Shown: positions 22,997-35,130, counted from the first letter of the stretch. The stretch is 64,000 nt of DNA from Eucalyptus grandis (GCF_016545825.1 NC_052619.1:37787682-37851681), one strand, 5' to 3'. Notes: generated by a model not told the origin, from the sequence alone. Program-made: numbers and translations.

Positions 22997-25111
22997 ATGT
23001 CGTCTCAAAGAAAGTCTTCAAGGATTGCGAACAGGAGATTGCAGCAAATGCGTGAGGGGCCTACGCACTTTGATCTCATCGAGGAAGAAGAGTTTCCTAG
23101 TCAGCAGAGCCCACAACATTCTCAACAGCGTCCATCTTCGCCATCTAGACCGCAGAATGTTACTTGTCAAGAAGAAGAAGAAATAATCGAAGATGCAGAA
23201 CCCGTAAAAACTCTTAAGCCCTCTTTTACCTACAAGCTTTATTGTGCTTTGAAAATGAGTGGAACTCCTTTGAACTACATTGATGAATTTCTGAAAGACA
23301 AAGGGTTCAAAAATGAAACCTTCTTTTTATGCACAATGGAATGGTTGGGAATTGCCCCTGTTGGGTCGGCAGAAGAAGCAATGGAAAACATTCCAATCGA
23401 TCCACGTGTTGGAGGGCTAAATCAGCCAGATGGGAATGATGATGACAAGCTGTTCAGTCAGTTTCAACCGAGAATGAGTGTTGCGTCAAAAATTCGGGGC
23501 AAAAGGACATAGTTGTTTCGATCGGAGGAACACAAGCATCTATACTCTAAGTTGTTGAAGCGTGGGGTCATAAACCCTAGAAGTGTGGATTTTGATTTCC
23601 TTGATGTTGTGAACGTTAATTTAAGGGAAAAATTCAATCTTCTTCAACTTGAACAGTTCTGTTCTGAATCTACAGAAGCCTATGCTGAACTCACTGCATA
23701 TTTCTATTCGAATCTCAGTTTCTTAGATGCGAATAGATTCTTTTTTAGTGTCCGAGATCAGGACTATGTGGTGGATGTAAATATGTTAGCTGATGTGATT
23801 GGGGTTGAGAGAGGAAGATATCAACCTTTCAATGTCTCTGTTGCTCGTACTATGTTGGAACTTGTTAAGGATAGAAGGATAGAGGGAAAGGTTTCCTACT
23901 CAAGGATGAGTGCATTCAACATTCTGCTTCAAAATATTTTTATCAATTGCCTCAAACCGAAGTCTACTTCAAAAACTGATGTTTCAAACTCAGAGGCAAA
24001 GCTGATGTATGCCATCAATGCTGGAAAAAAGTTCTCTCTTCCTCACTTTATTATATTGCACATGTATAGAGCAGTGGTGAAGGACAGGGGTCAACTTCCT
24101 TATCCAGTTCTTGTGACAAAGTTATTCAGGCATTTGAATGTTCAGCCTCCCCGGATTCTTTGTGTTCGAACCTGTGATCAAATGGTAGTGGGACTGAAAA
24201 TGGTGTCTAAAATGCGTCTGAAGGAACTCAAGAAGGCATTGGAGAAATTCAAGGAGAAAACCCTTGTCAAAGCTCATCAAATCTCTTCGGCAGCAAAAAG
24301 AAAAAGGAAGGAGCCCATGGTTGCTCCATCCAAGAAAAGAAGAGCTCTCATTGTTGAGGATGAAGAAGATGAGGAAGACATCACCATTATTGCAATGGCA
24401 TTGAAGAATCTGAGTCATTCTGTTCCAGAATCAATGGAACGACAAGAGAAAGACTTTGAACAGAGGACTGGAGAAAGAGAAGATTTGGAAGCAGAAGAGA
24501 AAGAAACAGAGGAGAAAGAAGCTGAAGAAAGAAATGCAGAGGAGGAAAGAATTGAAGAAGAAAAGGAAAGAGGAGATCAAGAGGATGAAGAGCATGAGGA
24601 ACACTCTTTTCCACCTGAAGGCATGGAAACAGGGGGAGATCGTGAGAAAAGAGGAATGTCCTCATATCCTGCTACCAGTGAAGGAGTCAGCCGCTCTCCA
24701 GCAGATCCAGAGGACATCTATGCTTCGCAATTTCTTGAGGAGGGACATGATGTTTCATTGTCCAATCTGTGTGGCTATGCTGATTTACCATCGTCTTCCT
24801 TTACTCCATCTGATCATGCAGAAACCAATACGCAGACTGATAATTCAGTAGATTTTCGTAGCATTCTTGATGTTCTCCTAAAAATGCGGGGTCAGATATA
24901 TGCTCTGGGATGCGAAGTATAGAATTTACAGAATGCGAGTCAAGCTTCTTCAGGTTCTTTGAATGATAAGATTCAAGCCATTGCTCTTCAAATTCAAGCA
25001 AATGCTAAGAGTGAAGAGGTGACTCAACTGAAGGAAGATTTGACAAAGCTGGAAGGCATTGTCCAGTCAATGGGAGATTTCCAGCTTGTTCGTATTCCCA
25101 AGCATCGTTGA
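22997..25111 (+). pseudogene. Copia-2 post-pol ORF, about 705 codons, broken only by two amber codons
   Basis: This frame starts at ATG 22997 and stays open to TGA at 25109-25111, except for TAG at 23510-23512 and 24920-24922. The N-terminus is basic and then acidic (MSSQRKSSRIANRR, runs of E). The middle (about residues 60-400) is a globular domain with AELTAYFYSNLSFL and VVDVNMLADVIGVERGRY; it resembles the 'putative plant transposon protein' domain of post-pol or extra ORFs in plant retrotransposons. A lysine/arginine patch (AAKRKRKEP, SKKRRAL) could be a nuclear localisation signal. A long E/K-rich segment (about 24420-24610) and the last 60 residues look coiled-coil. There is no signal peptide or clear membrane segment, so a membrane-envelope role is not supported. 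It lies between pol and the 3' LTR. Confidence 0.75.
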
Positions 25112-25448
25112 TTTCATCTCAACCTTTTTTATGCTAACAAAAAGGGGGAGAGATATGATTTGAACTTTGAACTTGAACTTTTTTAATTTGTTTTGATGTT
25201 TGACTTGACTTTTGTGTCTGGATGTTGACTGGATTTGGGATTTTGGATTGACTGCTTATATTAAGTACTATTGATATCTTATGGATGGCTTTACTTATAT
25301 GCGAGACTAACCTATTTTCTATGGTTGCAGATTCTAGTGTTTCTAGTGTTATCAATAAGCCATCTATCTTTATGAGATATCCATATTTGCTTGAGTAATA
25401 TTTTGCAGGTCAAAGTTATCCAAATCTGTAGGAAAGTTTTGTCACCAT

Positions 25449-25463
25449 AAAAAAGAGGGAGAT
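25449..25463 (+). other. Copia-2 polypurine tract
   Basis: The purine run AAAAAAGAGGGAGA, followed by T, directly precedes the 3' LTR. It is the expected plus-strand primer. Confidence 0.85.
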
Positions 25464-26384
25464 TGTTGGAGAAATCTTCCTAGAGTATTTTGAAGTTGAC
25501 TAAACGTTTCCATCAGTCTAGTCTGAAGATTTACAGACTCTACTATTTAAAGTCTGAAGACCTCCGGACTGCCAGACTCAAGACTCAAAGTCTATTCTCA
25601 TTGACAGTTTCTAATCCGTCGAAGAAGGGCTATCCAGGATTGGATGTTTCGTTAAGGATTTGACCTTATTGACTGGAGAAGATCTCTTGGCTGGATATGA
25701 CATAACAAAATCCTTTATTGATTCAAAGATTGAGGATCCGATGATTGACGAAGTATACTTGGAAGGTTCTACTTATGGAAACCAAGATCCTGATTGTATG
25801 GGAGAGCAGGATTGATGGGGTATTGGCATGTTCCTTAAATAGCTCAAATGATCTTCCTAATTGATTCTGTCCAACGGGAAGATTGGAAGAATTCCTTTGG
25901 TAAGTGTCAACGGGTATAATTGCATAAAGGAGTATAAAAGGAAGACGTTCCAGTTGTTCGAGTGTGTGCGCGATAGAAGAATTCCAAAGTCTGAAGCTCT
26001 TTGTTCTTAGTCAATTCATTTTTTGAGCGAAATCTTGTACAGAAAAGAGAGTTCATATTACTGAGAAACCTTGAGGAAGTGTGATAGAGTATCTACACCG
26101 TGGAATCAAGGAGAACCTTGCTGTAACATCTCTTTTGTTCATAGTGAAATCCAGCCGGTGGGCTGTCAGTGCGGAAGAGTGGACGTAGGCTTGGAATAAG
26201 CCGAACCACTATAATTTCTATGTTCATTTTCTCTTCCCTACTCTCTACTTTACTTTTATCATAATTTGCCTTGTTAACGAAAGAAGATCTTCCTATTTAT
26301 TGTCTGCTTAGTATTGCTCTCTTATCTCGAGAAAATATTTTTACACCTATTCACCCCCTCTAGGTGCTTATACTAGCTATCTCA
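25464..26384 (+). mobile_element. Copia-2 3' LTR (921 bp)
   Basis: It begins TGTTGGAGAAATC and ends CTATCTCA. It differs from the 5' LTR by scattered substitutions and a few 1-3-bp indels, mostly in the first half. Confidence 0.93.
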
Positions 26385-27735
26385 ATTGCGACTCCCCTCG
26401 ATCTAGATCTTCCTCATCAACCTGAAAAGGTTTAAGCATACTCACATGGAAAACCGGATGTACCTTGAGCTTTGGTGGTAACTCCGGCTTGTATGCGACC
26501 TTTCTGACCCGTTATAGCACATAAAACGACCCCTCGTAGCGATGGATCGACCCATTGTGCACATCCTTGTACCAAAGCACTATATGTAGCTTGACCAACA
26601 CTTAGTCCCCGACCTGGAACTCCATATACTGTCGCTTCTTGTCGGTCGACTTCTTCAGGCGCTTGGAGGCCTTGTGTAGACACGCCCTTGCTAAGTCGGC
26701 CTGCTCTTGCTAATCCTTTGCGAACTTGTAAGTGGGTGGACTACTCCCCCGATAACCCGATGCGATTGCACTCGGGGTATTTGGTTCTTGCCCAGTCGCA
26801 ATCTCAAAGGGACTATCGCCGGTTGACTCATTCCACTGCAGATTGTAAGAGAATTGGGCTACATCGATCAACTTTGCCCAATTCACTTGCGTTGTACTCA
26901 CGTAGTGTCAGAGATAAATCTCCAAGAGTGCATTAACCCGCTCCGTCTGACCGTTGGTTTGGGGATGCAAACTCGTGGACATATTTAGCTCCGACCCCAG
27001 CAGCTTGAAATTTGGACTAGAAACGCCCCATTAAATGAGGATCATGATTGCTCACGATCGTTTGTGGCACACCCTAGTACTTGACCACGTGCTTCATGAA
27101 CAGCTTGGCTGCCTCCTCATCCGAACAATCCTTTGTTGTAAGCACAAAGGTCGCGTACTTGGAGAACCTATCCACCATGGCCATGAGAGTCTGACACCCT
27201 TCGGACTTTGGTAGGTTGACAATAAAGTCCATGAAGACACTCTCCCATGGATGAGTTGGAACAAGAAGTGGCTCCAACGGGCTTAGCGACAAGCATTGCT
27301 CTAGCTTGTCTTGTAGGCATACCAAACAAGTCTTCACATAAGCCTCCACGTCATCCCGCATTTATGGCAAGTAGTACCGATCTTCGACGAGGGCCAAGGT
27401 GCGGTGGATCCCTAGATTACCCACCCACTTTGAGTCATGGCACTCGCGCAAAATCTCCTTCCTTAGATTCCCATGGAAGGGCACATACATACGCCTTCCC
27501 TTGGTGTAGAGGAGCTCGTCCTCACACCAGAACTATCAGGTCTTGCCTTCCTTCGCATACCCGATAAGGGCTTGTGCTCTTGGATCATGCTTCACCCCTC
27601 CTTGATGCAGTCGACCCAAGGACAACTTGGTCGACTCACCATGTTTGCAAGCTCCATTCTTCAACTTAGTGCATCCGCCACGAAGTTGGCCTTCCACGGC
27701 TTGTACTCCAGCATATAGTTGAATTCTGCTAGAAA
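26385..27735 (-). pseudogene. Gypsy-2 integrase (decayed)
   Basis: On the minus strand: CLVCLQDKLEQCLSLSPLEP (zinc-finger end) and FMDFIVNLPKSEG with the first catalytic D (27361-27074); VDRFSKYATFV; then VSNHDPHLMGRF where the second catalytic D sits (about 27030-27065). Next are FSYNLQWNESTGDSPFEIAT (about 26800-26850) and the C-terminal LPPKLKVHPVFHVSMLKPF (about 26430-26490). At least four frameshifts or stops separate these blocks. Copia-2 follows directly. Confidence 0.85.
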
Positions 27736-29000
27736 ATCCTACCACTGAGCTTGCTTCGGACTCAGCTTCTTTTGAGTCTGGAAATAACTCGTGGCCACGT
27801 TGTCCGTCCTCACGATGAACTTGGACCCCAAAAGAAAATGCCTCCACGTCTGAAGGCAATGCACCACTGCGGTCATCTCCTTCTCTTGAACGGTATACCG
27901 ACGCTCGGTATCGTTCAACTTTCGCAACTTGTACGCCACCATATGTCCTTCCTGCATAAGGACGCCACCAATAGCAAAGTTCGATGCATCAGTTTCTACC
28001 TCGTAAGGTTTGGTGTGGTCGAGCAACACCAACACCGATTCTTTTGTCATGGCTTTCTTCAATCGATCGAATGCTTTTTGGCATCGATCCTTCCACTCCC
28101 ATGGCTTCTCCTTCTTCAAGAGGTTTATGAGTAGCATGGTGATGCTTGAGTAGCTTCAGATGAAGCGCCAATAGTAGTTGGTGAGGCTGATAAACGACCT
28201 CAACTCTGTCACTTTTGTTGGCAGCTCCCATTTGATGATCGACTGGATCTTTGCCTTGTCCATCTGCACTCGTCCACCCTCAACGATGTGCCCTAGGAAC
28301 AGAACTTCCTATTGGGCGAAGGCACACTTCTCACGCTTGACATACAGCTCATTCTCGCGCAAGACTTGGAAGACCTGCCATAAGTGCTCGACATGCTCCT
28401 TAAGCATCCGACTATATACCACAATATCGTCTAGGTAATCCACAACAAATCGATCTAAGAATGGGTGGAGTACCTTGTTCATTAGTGTGCAGAATGTAGC
28501 CGGAGTGTTGGTCAGGCCAAATGGCATGACGAGGAACTCGTAGGACCCATACCGCGTCACACAGGCTATCTTTGGTTCGTCCCCTTCAGTGATCCGAACC
28601 TGGTAGTAGCCCAATCAGAGATCCAACTTGGTAAACCACTAAGCTCCACCAACCTGGTAGTAGCCCAATCCGCAATGAGCGAGATCGGCTACTTGTTCTT
28701 CACTATCAATTTGTTTAGCACCCAATAGTTGATGCACATATGGAGTGACCCATTGTGCTTCTTGAATAGGACCGGCGCATCGAACGGAGCCTTCGACGGC
28801 CGGATGTAACCCGCGTTGAGCAACTCTTTCAACTGCTTCCTCAGTTCTTTCTATTATGGGGGTGCCATGTGGTACAGCGCCATGGCAAGCGGTCGAGTGT
28901 CAGGCACTAACTTGATCCGATGATCCACCTCTCTCTTGGGTGGCAATTTCTTTGGCAACTTCGAAGGCATCACGTCCTTGAATGTGTTGAGGACATGGGT
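27736..29000 (-). pseudogene. Gypsy-2 reverse transcriptase and RNase H (decayed)
   Basis: The RT core is open from 28614 to 28309: [30 protein letters not shown] and [13 protein letters not shown], with the catalytic YLDD intact at about 28430. RNase H (28137-27739) shows VETDASNFAIGGVLMQEG and FIVRTDN, which carry the acidic active-site residues. Upstream (28620-29000) RT is badly shifted, and the block for CCTGGTAGTAGCCCAATC occurs twice (about 28600 and 28655), a small duplication. The order RT then RNase H then integrase is that of Ty3/gypsy. Confidence 0.87.
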
Positions 29001-29051
29001 CACCTCGTCGGGATTTCACCCCTTCACCCTTCTAGTCCTCCACCTTTAAGG

Positions 29052-29558
29052 CTACAAGGGGATTGTCACCTCACCATTCCTTGCTCCTTTAGTGAGTTGC
29101 ATAGCCAAGATCATCTTCCGATCACGGTCCAATTCACGGTGGACCGGGATCACGCATTGGCAATGCTTGTCCAACACACATATACACTCGGCAAATGAGA
29201 CTACAACTGCATAGATTCTATCTAGGAATTTTATTCCAATGACAATATCATAATCGTTAAGGGGAATTACCTCGAGAGTCTCCTTGCTCTTCCATGCCCC
29301 GAGTTGTAGCTCCACGTCCCTCGCAACACCGATTGCAGGGACTTCCTTTGAGTTCACCGTCTTGAGCCACTCGGCTCCCTTCTCAACCCGTAGGTTAAGT
29401 TTCTTCACGGTTTCCTTTGATATGAAGATGTCAAATGCTCCCGTGTCCACAAGCGTACTCATTGTGGACTCTTCGATCTTTAAGTCCATGAACATCAAGC
29501 CTTTAGGCTCTTTCGCCTTCTTAGACTTGATGGTACTAAGGAGTCGCAGCGAACCCAC
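29052..29558 (-). pseudogene. Gypsy-2 aspartic protease
   Basis: An open stretch of 168 codons contains STLVDTGAFDIFIS, the active-site D-T-G of retroviral-type proteases, followed by LQLGAWKSKETLEVIPLNDY and DIVIGIKFLD. It would cleave the Gag-Pol precursor. It follows the gag zinc knuckle with one stop between, so it was probably part of the same polyprotein. Confidence 0.85.
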
Positions 29559-30740
29559 CTACGATTCCTCCTTAGGCTCATCCTCCTTACACAGGGCGGC
29601 CAACTTGGCCTTGTTCGGGCAATCCCGCACCATGTGCGGACCATCACAAAAGAAGCATTTATAAGATCATACCTTCTGTTGTCCTCCTCCGCTCAACTCA
29701 ATATGAGCTTTGTGAGGATTAGCCAGTGATCTACCTCCGATCAGGTGGTTGTATCTCCCTCGATCTCCCCCACCAGTGGCTTTGTCCCTCGGATGCGAGT
29801 CCGATCGGGATGTGGAAGGCACCTTATATTCCATGAGTGATTCGGCTATCGTCATAGCCGTCGTGAGATCTCCCATGTTGAACCGCTTCAACTCTTGCTT
29901 GGTCCATGGCTTGAGACCACTCATGAACTAGTGATATGCCTCAACTTCATTCATCGAGGGGATTTAGAGTAGTAGCTTCGAAAACCGCTTGATATAGTCG
30001 TATACACCACCCTTTTGCTTGAGACGCTTCAGCTCATCACGAGCTTCCTCCTCTACATAAGCGAGCAAGTAGTTTCATCGGAACTCCTCGATGAATCTAC
30101 CCCAGGTCATGATAGGATCCCCACACCTATCATCCAACTGACGATGCCACCATAACAATGCACTATCAACTAAATACATCGAAGCAGTGTTTACCTGTGT
30201 TTGGTCGTTGTTGATCCCCATGGCCTGGAAGTACTGTTTCATGTACCATAGGAAGTTGTCCACATCTTTGGCCACCTGCAAGCCCTGGAACTCCTTTGGC
30301 TTCGATGTGTCCACTCATGGACCTTGCACGGTGATCACTCCATTCACTCGTGCAGCTTCCGATTAAGCAAGCTTGCTATTGAGCTCCGCTATCTCCGCGC
30401 GCATGGTCGCCACCGTGGCCTCCAAGGGCTCGTACTGTTGCTCGAGTTCTTCTTGTAGGGTCCCCAACAACTCGTGTCGGAGCTCTCCCATGCTAGTCTT
30501 GAGCTCTTGCACCTTAGCAATGAGCTCCTCCCTTCCGACGTCGACTCCATCCACGATCTGGGTCAGGTCATTGACCGATCCTTGGACATCGGTGATGAAC
30601 AACTCTAACTTCGTCATGCAATGTGCAAGATCCCCCATTGGATCCCTTGAACTCGAACCACCACAGTTTTTCTTGCCCTTAGCAGCGCCCTTCTCGGCGT
30701 TCCTCCCACGATCAATGCCATCACCACCCATGGCGAGCAC
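29559..30740 (-). pseudogene. Gypsy-2 gag (broken)
   Basis: The likely start is ATG 30740 or the next ATG, four codons on. The first 125 codons include a long helical, coiled-coil-like segment (LQEELEQQYEPLEATVATMR). After a stop, 30314-30075 holds the Retrotrans_gag domain (LLWWHRQLDDRCGDPIMTW, RFIEEFR). Then 29924-29667 gives LKRFNMGDLTTAMTIAESL and a zinc knuckle CFFCDGPHMVRDC at about 29620-29660. Three or more stops interrupt the frame. Confidence 0.85.
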
Positions 30741-30790
30741 CTCATTAGATCATGGATCAATCATTGTGCTTACGCTTGGAACAAACTTTC

Positions 30791-30804
30791 GCTCTGATAT
30801 CACT
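30791..30804 (-). other. Gypsy-2 primer-binding site
   Basis: On the minus strand this reads AGTGATATCAGAGC directly after the 5' LTR. It matches the initiator-Met tRNA site TGGTATCAGAGC with one change. Confidence 0.8.
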
Positions 30805-31230
30805 TGTCACGGGCCAATCAATCTAGTGTTCCCTTGCCTATGTGGCCTTAGGAACTTCTCCCAAGTCAGCCTTTCTCAAACTCACTCACAAGGATCATAG
30901 AGAGAGAAAACTCTAAAGATAGAAGGTCTAGATTGTATTCACTTACGAAAAATGAGATGATACAAGTGGGGAGGAGACCCATATTTATACAAGTACAAGG
31001 CAAACCGTATCCATAGATCTCTCCTCGATCTAACGGTGGAGATTACATCTCCCCAACTACCAACTACTCGCATTTATTACATACGAATACATTTATCGTA
31101 TCGCTCGCCCCTAAGAGTATTCTAGAATACTTGCGAAAACCCTAAGTTTCGGAGATACAAGTCGAGGGTTAGATGTGTCATGCCCGTCCCGTAGGAACCT
31201 CTTGGAAATGCTTTCTTTTGGGCCATGACA
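30805..31230 (-). mobile_element. Gypsy-2 5' LTR (426 bp)
   Basis: Plus-strand ends are TGTCACGGG and GGCCATGACA. It matches 16129-16546 throughout and borders the CTTG target duplication. Confidence 0.9.
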
Positions 31231-31496
31231 CTTGCAATGTTCTACATTCACTTGTTGGCAGGTCAAGCATTGAGATATGTGTTTAGCAATATCTACCTTC
31301 ATGCCATTCCACCAGTACTATTGACGTAAGTTTCGATACATCTTTGTGTTTCTAGGGTGGATACTATAGTTACTCCTATGTGCTTTCGGCATAATTTCTC
31401 TTCTTATTTCTACATTGTTGGAAACACATAATCGTCCCTAGTATTTCACCATTCCATCCTCAGAAACTTAGAACTCTAGTCTTTTCCCTAAAGATA
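31231..31496 (-). pseudogene. Gypsy-1 integrase zinc-binding domain
   Basis: Minus-strand translation gives HRSNYSIHPRNTKMYRNLR and ISQCLTCQQVNVEHCK, the H-H-C-C arrangement of retroviral-type integrase. It joins 15138-16128 once gypsy-2 is removed and 34492-35130 once LTR G is removed. Confidence 0.82.
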
Positions 31497-34491
31497 TGTG
31501 GCACCCTCAAACAGCTAAGGTCTCCACAGCTACCTATCGCTCCTCCTTATGAATATCGGTTACATCTCTTAGCGGAAGCACATTTTTTTTTTTTAATAAG
31601 AGTTTAGTGCAACTCATAGCGAAAATCAAAGACGAGTCTCACATTCCCTCTACTCTCATAATGATGGTACAATGCACACTTACTACCCATTAAAGGAAAA
31701 CATAAGCCGAGCCAATTTTATTTACATCTTTAGGAATGGACATCTTGGGTCGATACAACCAAAAAGAAAAGCCAAGACTTTTAGCTAAACTTGGCAGCAG
31801 CTCAAAAAGAGATCTCGACCCCCTATATCAATCATGTATAACCCTCCATCTACAAGTGTCGGCTATATCCAAAAAATGTTAGCTCACTCTCCTCATGCGG
31901 GCCATCACACCCATCCAGGTGCACCGGGCGGTGGTGGCGGCAACATCCCCCGCATCACTCCGTCACGGCGGACGTGGATAGACAAGAACTCTTGGACGAC
32001 TTGGCCCTCAACCAAGCCCACATCATACATAACCAACGCCCAAACCCGTACGAACGGCAAACCAGGGATGGTGACACTATCAAGCTCCATGCAATCGACC
32101 TCCACGTCAGATGGAAGGCCGTGAAAGGTACCTCGCGTGACCGGAGCGAGAGGCATCTGTCTAATCTGAAATGTTGGTCCCCAAAGGGGTGAGTACAACC
32201 ACTCAGCAGGTAAAGGATCTATAAACTACTCAATGCATCAAACAAAACACTCATAACATCATAGTAGAGTACATATCATTCATGCATATACCATCATGCC
32301 ATAGGTGCATATACAACCATGCACTCATCATCAAGCATTCATGCATATATACCATCATGCCATAGGTGCATATACAACCATGCACTCATCATCAAGCATT
32401 CATGCATATATACCATCATGCCTTATGTGCACATACAACCATGCACTCATCATATTATATCATACATCCATGCATACATATCACCATACCATGCATGATT
32501 CAATTTCCACTTTTTATCTTTTAATTGGGTCACCACATTTTTCTTTTCCGGGACCAGTAATTTGCATCCCACATTTTATCGCTTGCAACCAACCTGGTGT
32601 CACGAGGAACCTTCGGCACACACCTCCGGGCATCCCAACACTCCCGAGGCATCGTCGGCTCACACCTCCGATGGTATCCTCATTTCTCATAATTCATATC
32701 CACATTTGTGTCTCAATATCAACATGGCACATGATGTAATGGCAACAAGATCAATTTCAGCTTTTGAAATTTGCATATTTCCAGCTTGCACAGTTTTAGG
32801 AAACATTTTCATTAAATATAGAAATGACATTCAAAAATTATGAAATTCAAACATGTGATAGTCAAGACATAAGAGCAGATATTTCATGAAGAAAACTACA
32901 CCAAAAGATTCCCATATAACTCAATACAGAACACGCATCACAGCACTACTAATTCTGTCCGTTCCAATTGCACAGCTTTTGAAACATTTTTGGTTAAATA
33001 GACAAATGAACTTCAAAAATTACGAAATTTGAATATGTTGCAGTCAAGACATAAAAAAAGATATTTCATTCAGAACACTTTTCCAAAAGAATATTGTAAA
33101 AGTCGGTATAGACCACGCATTGCAACGTTATCAAGTCAGAACACATCAGATTACACAGTTCTAGAAATGTTTTTGAGTAAATACCAAATGACCTTCAAAA
33201 ATTATGAAATTCAACTATGTGATAGCAAAGACCATAAGGTACATATTTCATCAAGACATAGAAGTCATATTCGTCCTAGGTAATGAAATATAGGTAGTTG
33301 AAACTTCTGTTCCCAGTACCGAGATTTCCAGATCTAACGATCTCCAAAAGACTAAGATTTCACCTCCTATTATTGTTTTTTTTTTCTATAAATTTTTATA
33401 TTTTAAACCTCAGGATGTCCTTTACATATTTTGTTAAGAATTTGAAATGAAATTTCAACAAAAAGATAGCCTTACAGTCCATGCATTCATCAAGGGTAGT
33501 TAGCGAAATCTCCAGATTCAGTCTTGCCAAAGAATAAAGGTTTCACCCACTTATACTTGTTTTTTTTATCCCAAATTTGAGTATGTTATACTACAAGAAG
33601 TCATTAACAACTTTCATTCAGAAGTCAAAGCCAAAATCTAACTCGAACATCACTGTGTAAGCCACTAGAACATCCAAGGTCGAGCTGTTTTCTCAAGAAC
33701 AGTTTACTATTTTAGAACACCACTCTTAAAACTTCAATTTTTCACATCCTAAACATCCGAAATTTGTCACCATTGAATCACATGTACTAGGCACAACATG
33801 CAAGAGTAGATCAAGGATCCCACTTGCCTCTAAACCGAGCAAGCAGCGCGCGCACGGCGACAGGACACAGCGACAAACGACGGACGCACGGCGGACGGTC
33901 GACGAACGGCTCTCCTCCTTCCTCTCTTCCTTTCTCCCTTTCTTCCTTTCTTTCTTCTCTTTCTCTCCTCTATTTCTCTCTCAGACGAACCCTTCTCTCT
34001 CCCCTCTCTCTCTCGCTTAAACCGGCATCATCTCCCCCCTAATTTTCTTCCCCTCCATCATTAGCCATCATTAGCATTTGCATGGAAGACACTTGGTAGC
34101 TAGGAGGGAACACATGGCCTTTTCCATGCAAGATGGGCCTCCAAATGGGCTGGGCTTGGGCCAGCTTTGGGCCGACAGAAACTCCTCCTTCTTGGGCTTC
34201 GTGGGCCGGCCGAGAATGGGGTGAGGCTATGGGCTGTTTTGGGCTTTAAATGTCCAGCCCATCCTCATCCTAATAATCCACCTAATCCTTAATTATATAA
34301 ACACCTAATTCGAATTTATAATTCACAAAACTTTGTGACCTAATTTAATAAATTCCAATCCATAATTCACATGGCCAAAAATAGAATTTTCCTATCAAAT
34401 AATTACCCACCAATAGCTTGGCCAAAAATCTCAATGCAAGACGTGAATTAGAGCACCTCTAAGGATTGACAAGAAATTCTAGGATGCCACA
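31497..34491 (-). mobile_element. Solo LTR G (2,995 bp)
   Basis: Plus-strand ends are TGTGGCACCC and AGGATGCCACA. The perfect 5-bp TSD AGATA flanks it (31492-31496 and 34492-34496). On the minus strand it begins TGTGGCATCCTAGAATTTC, close to the start of LTRs A and B. Inside are a tandem array (32277-32455), motif-rich CCTCCG/GGCATC sequence at 32590-32690, and a pyrimidine-rich CTTTCTCTC region near 33900-34030. No element gene is present. Confidence 0.92.
32277..32455. repeat. Tandem array in LTR G, three units of about 60 bp
   Basis: The unit contains CATTCATGCATATATACCAT, then CATGCCATAGGTGC and ACAACCATGCACTCATCATC. It starts near 32278, 32338 and 32399. The first two units are almost identical and the third is diverged at its end. 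It lies about 0.8-0.95 kb from the LTR 3' end. Confidence 0.93.
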
Positions 34492-35130
34492 AGATACTTC
34501 GTCTCACAGTTTCACTATTTCCAAGTCAGACTGTTGTAAAGTTCTAATTTTCCAAATAATTTCAGGTTCAATCCTCAGTGCAGCTAATACACCTGTGAGA
34601 TGGTCTATTTCCAACTTTAACTCTGAATTTGCTATCATTTCTAACAGGTTCCATTATGTTACCCTTACACTTGCCATATCTATTGTTGACTTACGATTGA
34701 GAGCATCTGCTACCTTATTCGCCTTTCCTAGATGATGCAATATCTCACAGACGTAATCCTTTAGCAGTTCCATCCACCTTCTTTGGCTCATATTTAATTC
34801 CTTTGAGAAAATAAATACTTCAGACTTTTGTGATCCGTATAGATTTCAAATTTCTCTCCATACAGATAATGTCTCCATATCTTCAATGTGAAAATTATAG
34901 CCACCAATTAGAGATCATGAGTTGGATAGTTCAATTTGTATGGTTTTAACTGTCTCGATGCATAGGCTATGACCTTATTGTGTTGCATCAAAAGACATCC
35001 CAATCATTTATGGGAAGCATTGCTATATACCGTGAATCCACCAAATCTAGACGGAATAATTAGTATCAGAGCCGTGGTCAATCTTCTCTTGAGTTCCTAG
35101 AAACTCCTTTCACGTTCACCATTCCATTCG
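34492..35130 (-). pseudogene. Gypsy-1 RT end and RNase H (decayed)
   Basis: On the minus strand: EWNGERERSFQELKRRLTTA (where the RT connection begins), [59 protein letters not shown]. This is the plant gypsy RNase H region. Stops are frequent in the last third. The sequence stops abruptly at 35130, where 168 bp of 5' LTR are joined on, marking a deletion of gag, protease and most of RT. Confidence 0.85.

Larger units (their letters stand above)
16789..26384 (+). mobile_element. Copia-2: near-complete Sirevirus-like retrotransposon (9,596 bp)
   Basis: It has two matching LTRs (16789-17705 and 25464-26384), a primer-binding site, gag, protease, integrase, RT, RNase H, an extra ORF after pol and a polypurine tract. 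The flanking 5-mers GTTGT (16784-16788) and ATTGC (26385-26389) differ by two transitions, and the gypsy-2 frame across the site suggests the original was GTTGC. Size, gene order and the large post-pol ORF fit the Sirevirus group of plant copia elements; that lineage call is an inference. The LTRs differ by a few percent by eye, so it is one of the younger insertions here. A handful of stops and frameshifts make it non-autonomous. Confidence 0.92.
16129..31230 (-). mobile_element. Gypsy-2: complete but decayed chromovirus, about 5.5 kb without copia-2
   Basis: Two LTRs of 418 bp (16129-16546) and 426 bp (30805-31230) bracket gag, protease, RT, RNase H, integrase and chromodomain, all minus strand. 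CTTG on both sides (16125-16128 and 31231-31234) is the target duplication. The left terminal TG has become TA. The short LTRs, about 5.5-kb size and C-terminal chromodomain fit a chromovirus, perhaps Reina-like; the exact lineage is an inference. Each gene holds several stops or frameshifts. Copia-2 sits between the integrase C-terminus and the chromodomain. Confidence 0.88.

Noticed and set aside
24122..24665. Minus-strand open frames of 92-98 codons in the copia-2 post-pol region
   Set aside because: They are antisense shadows of the E/K-rich part of the real ORF.
32305..32739. 144-codon histidine-rich open frame in LTR G
   Set aside because: It is a translation of the 60-bp tandem array.
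35066..35081. TATCAGAGCC on the plus strand, resembling a copia primer-binding site
   Set aside because: It lies inside the gypsy-1 RNase H frame read on the other strand (RRLTTALILIIP), and no LTR end precedes it.
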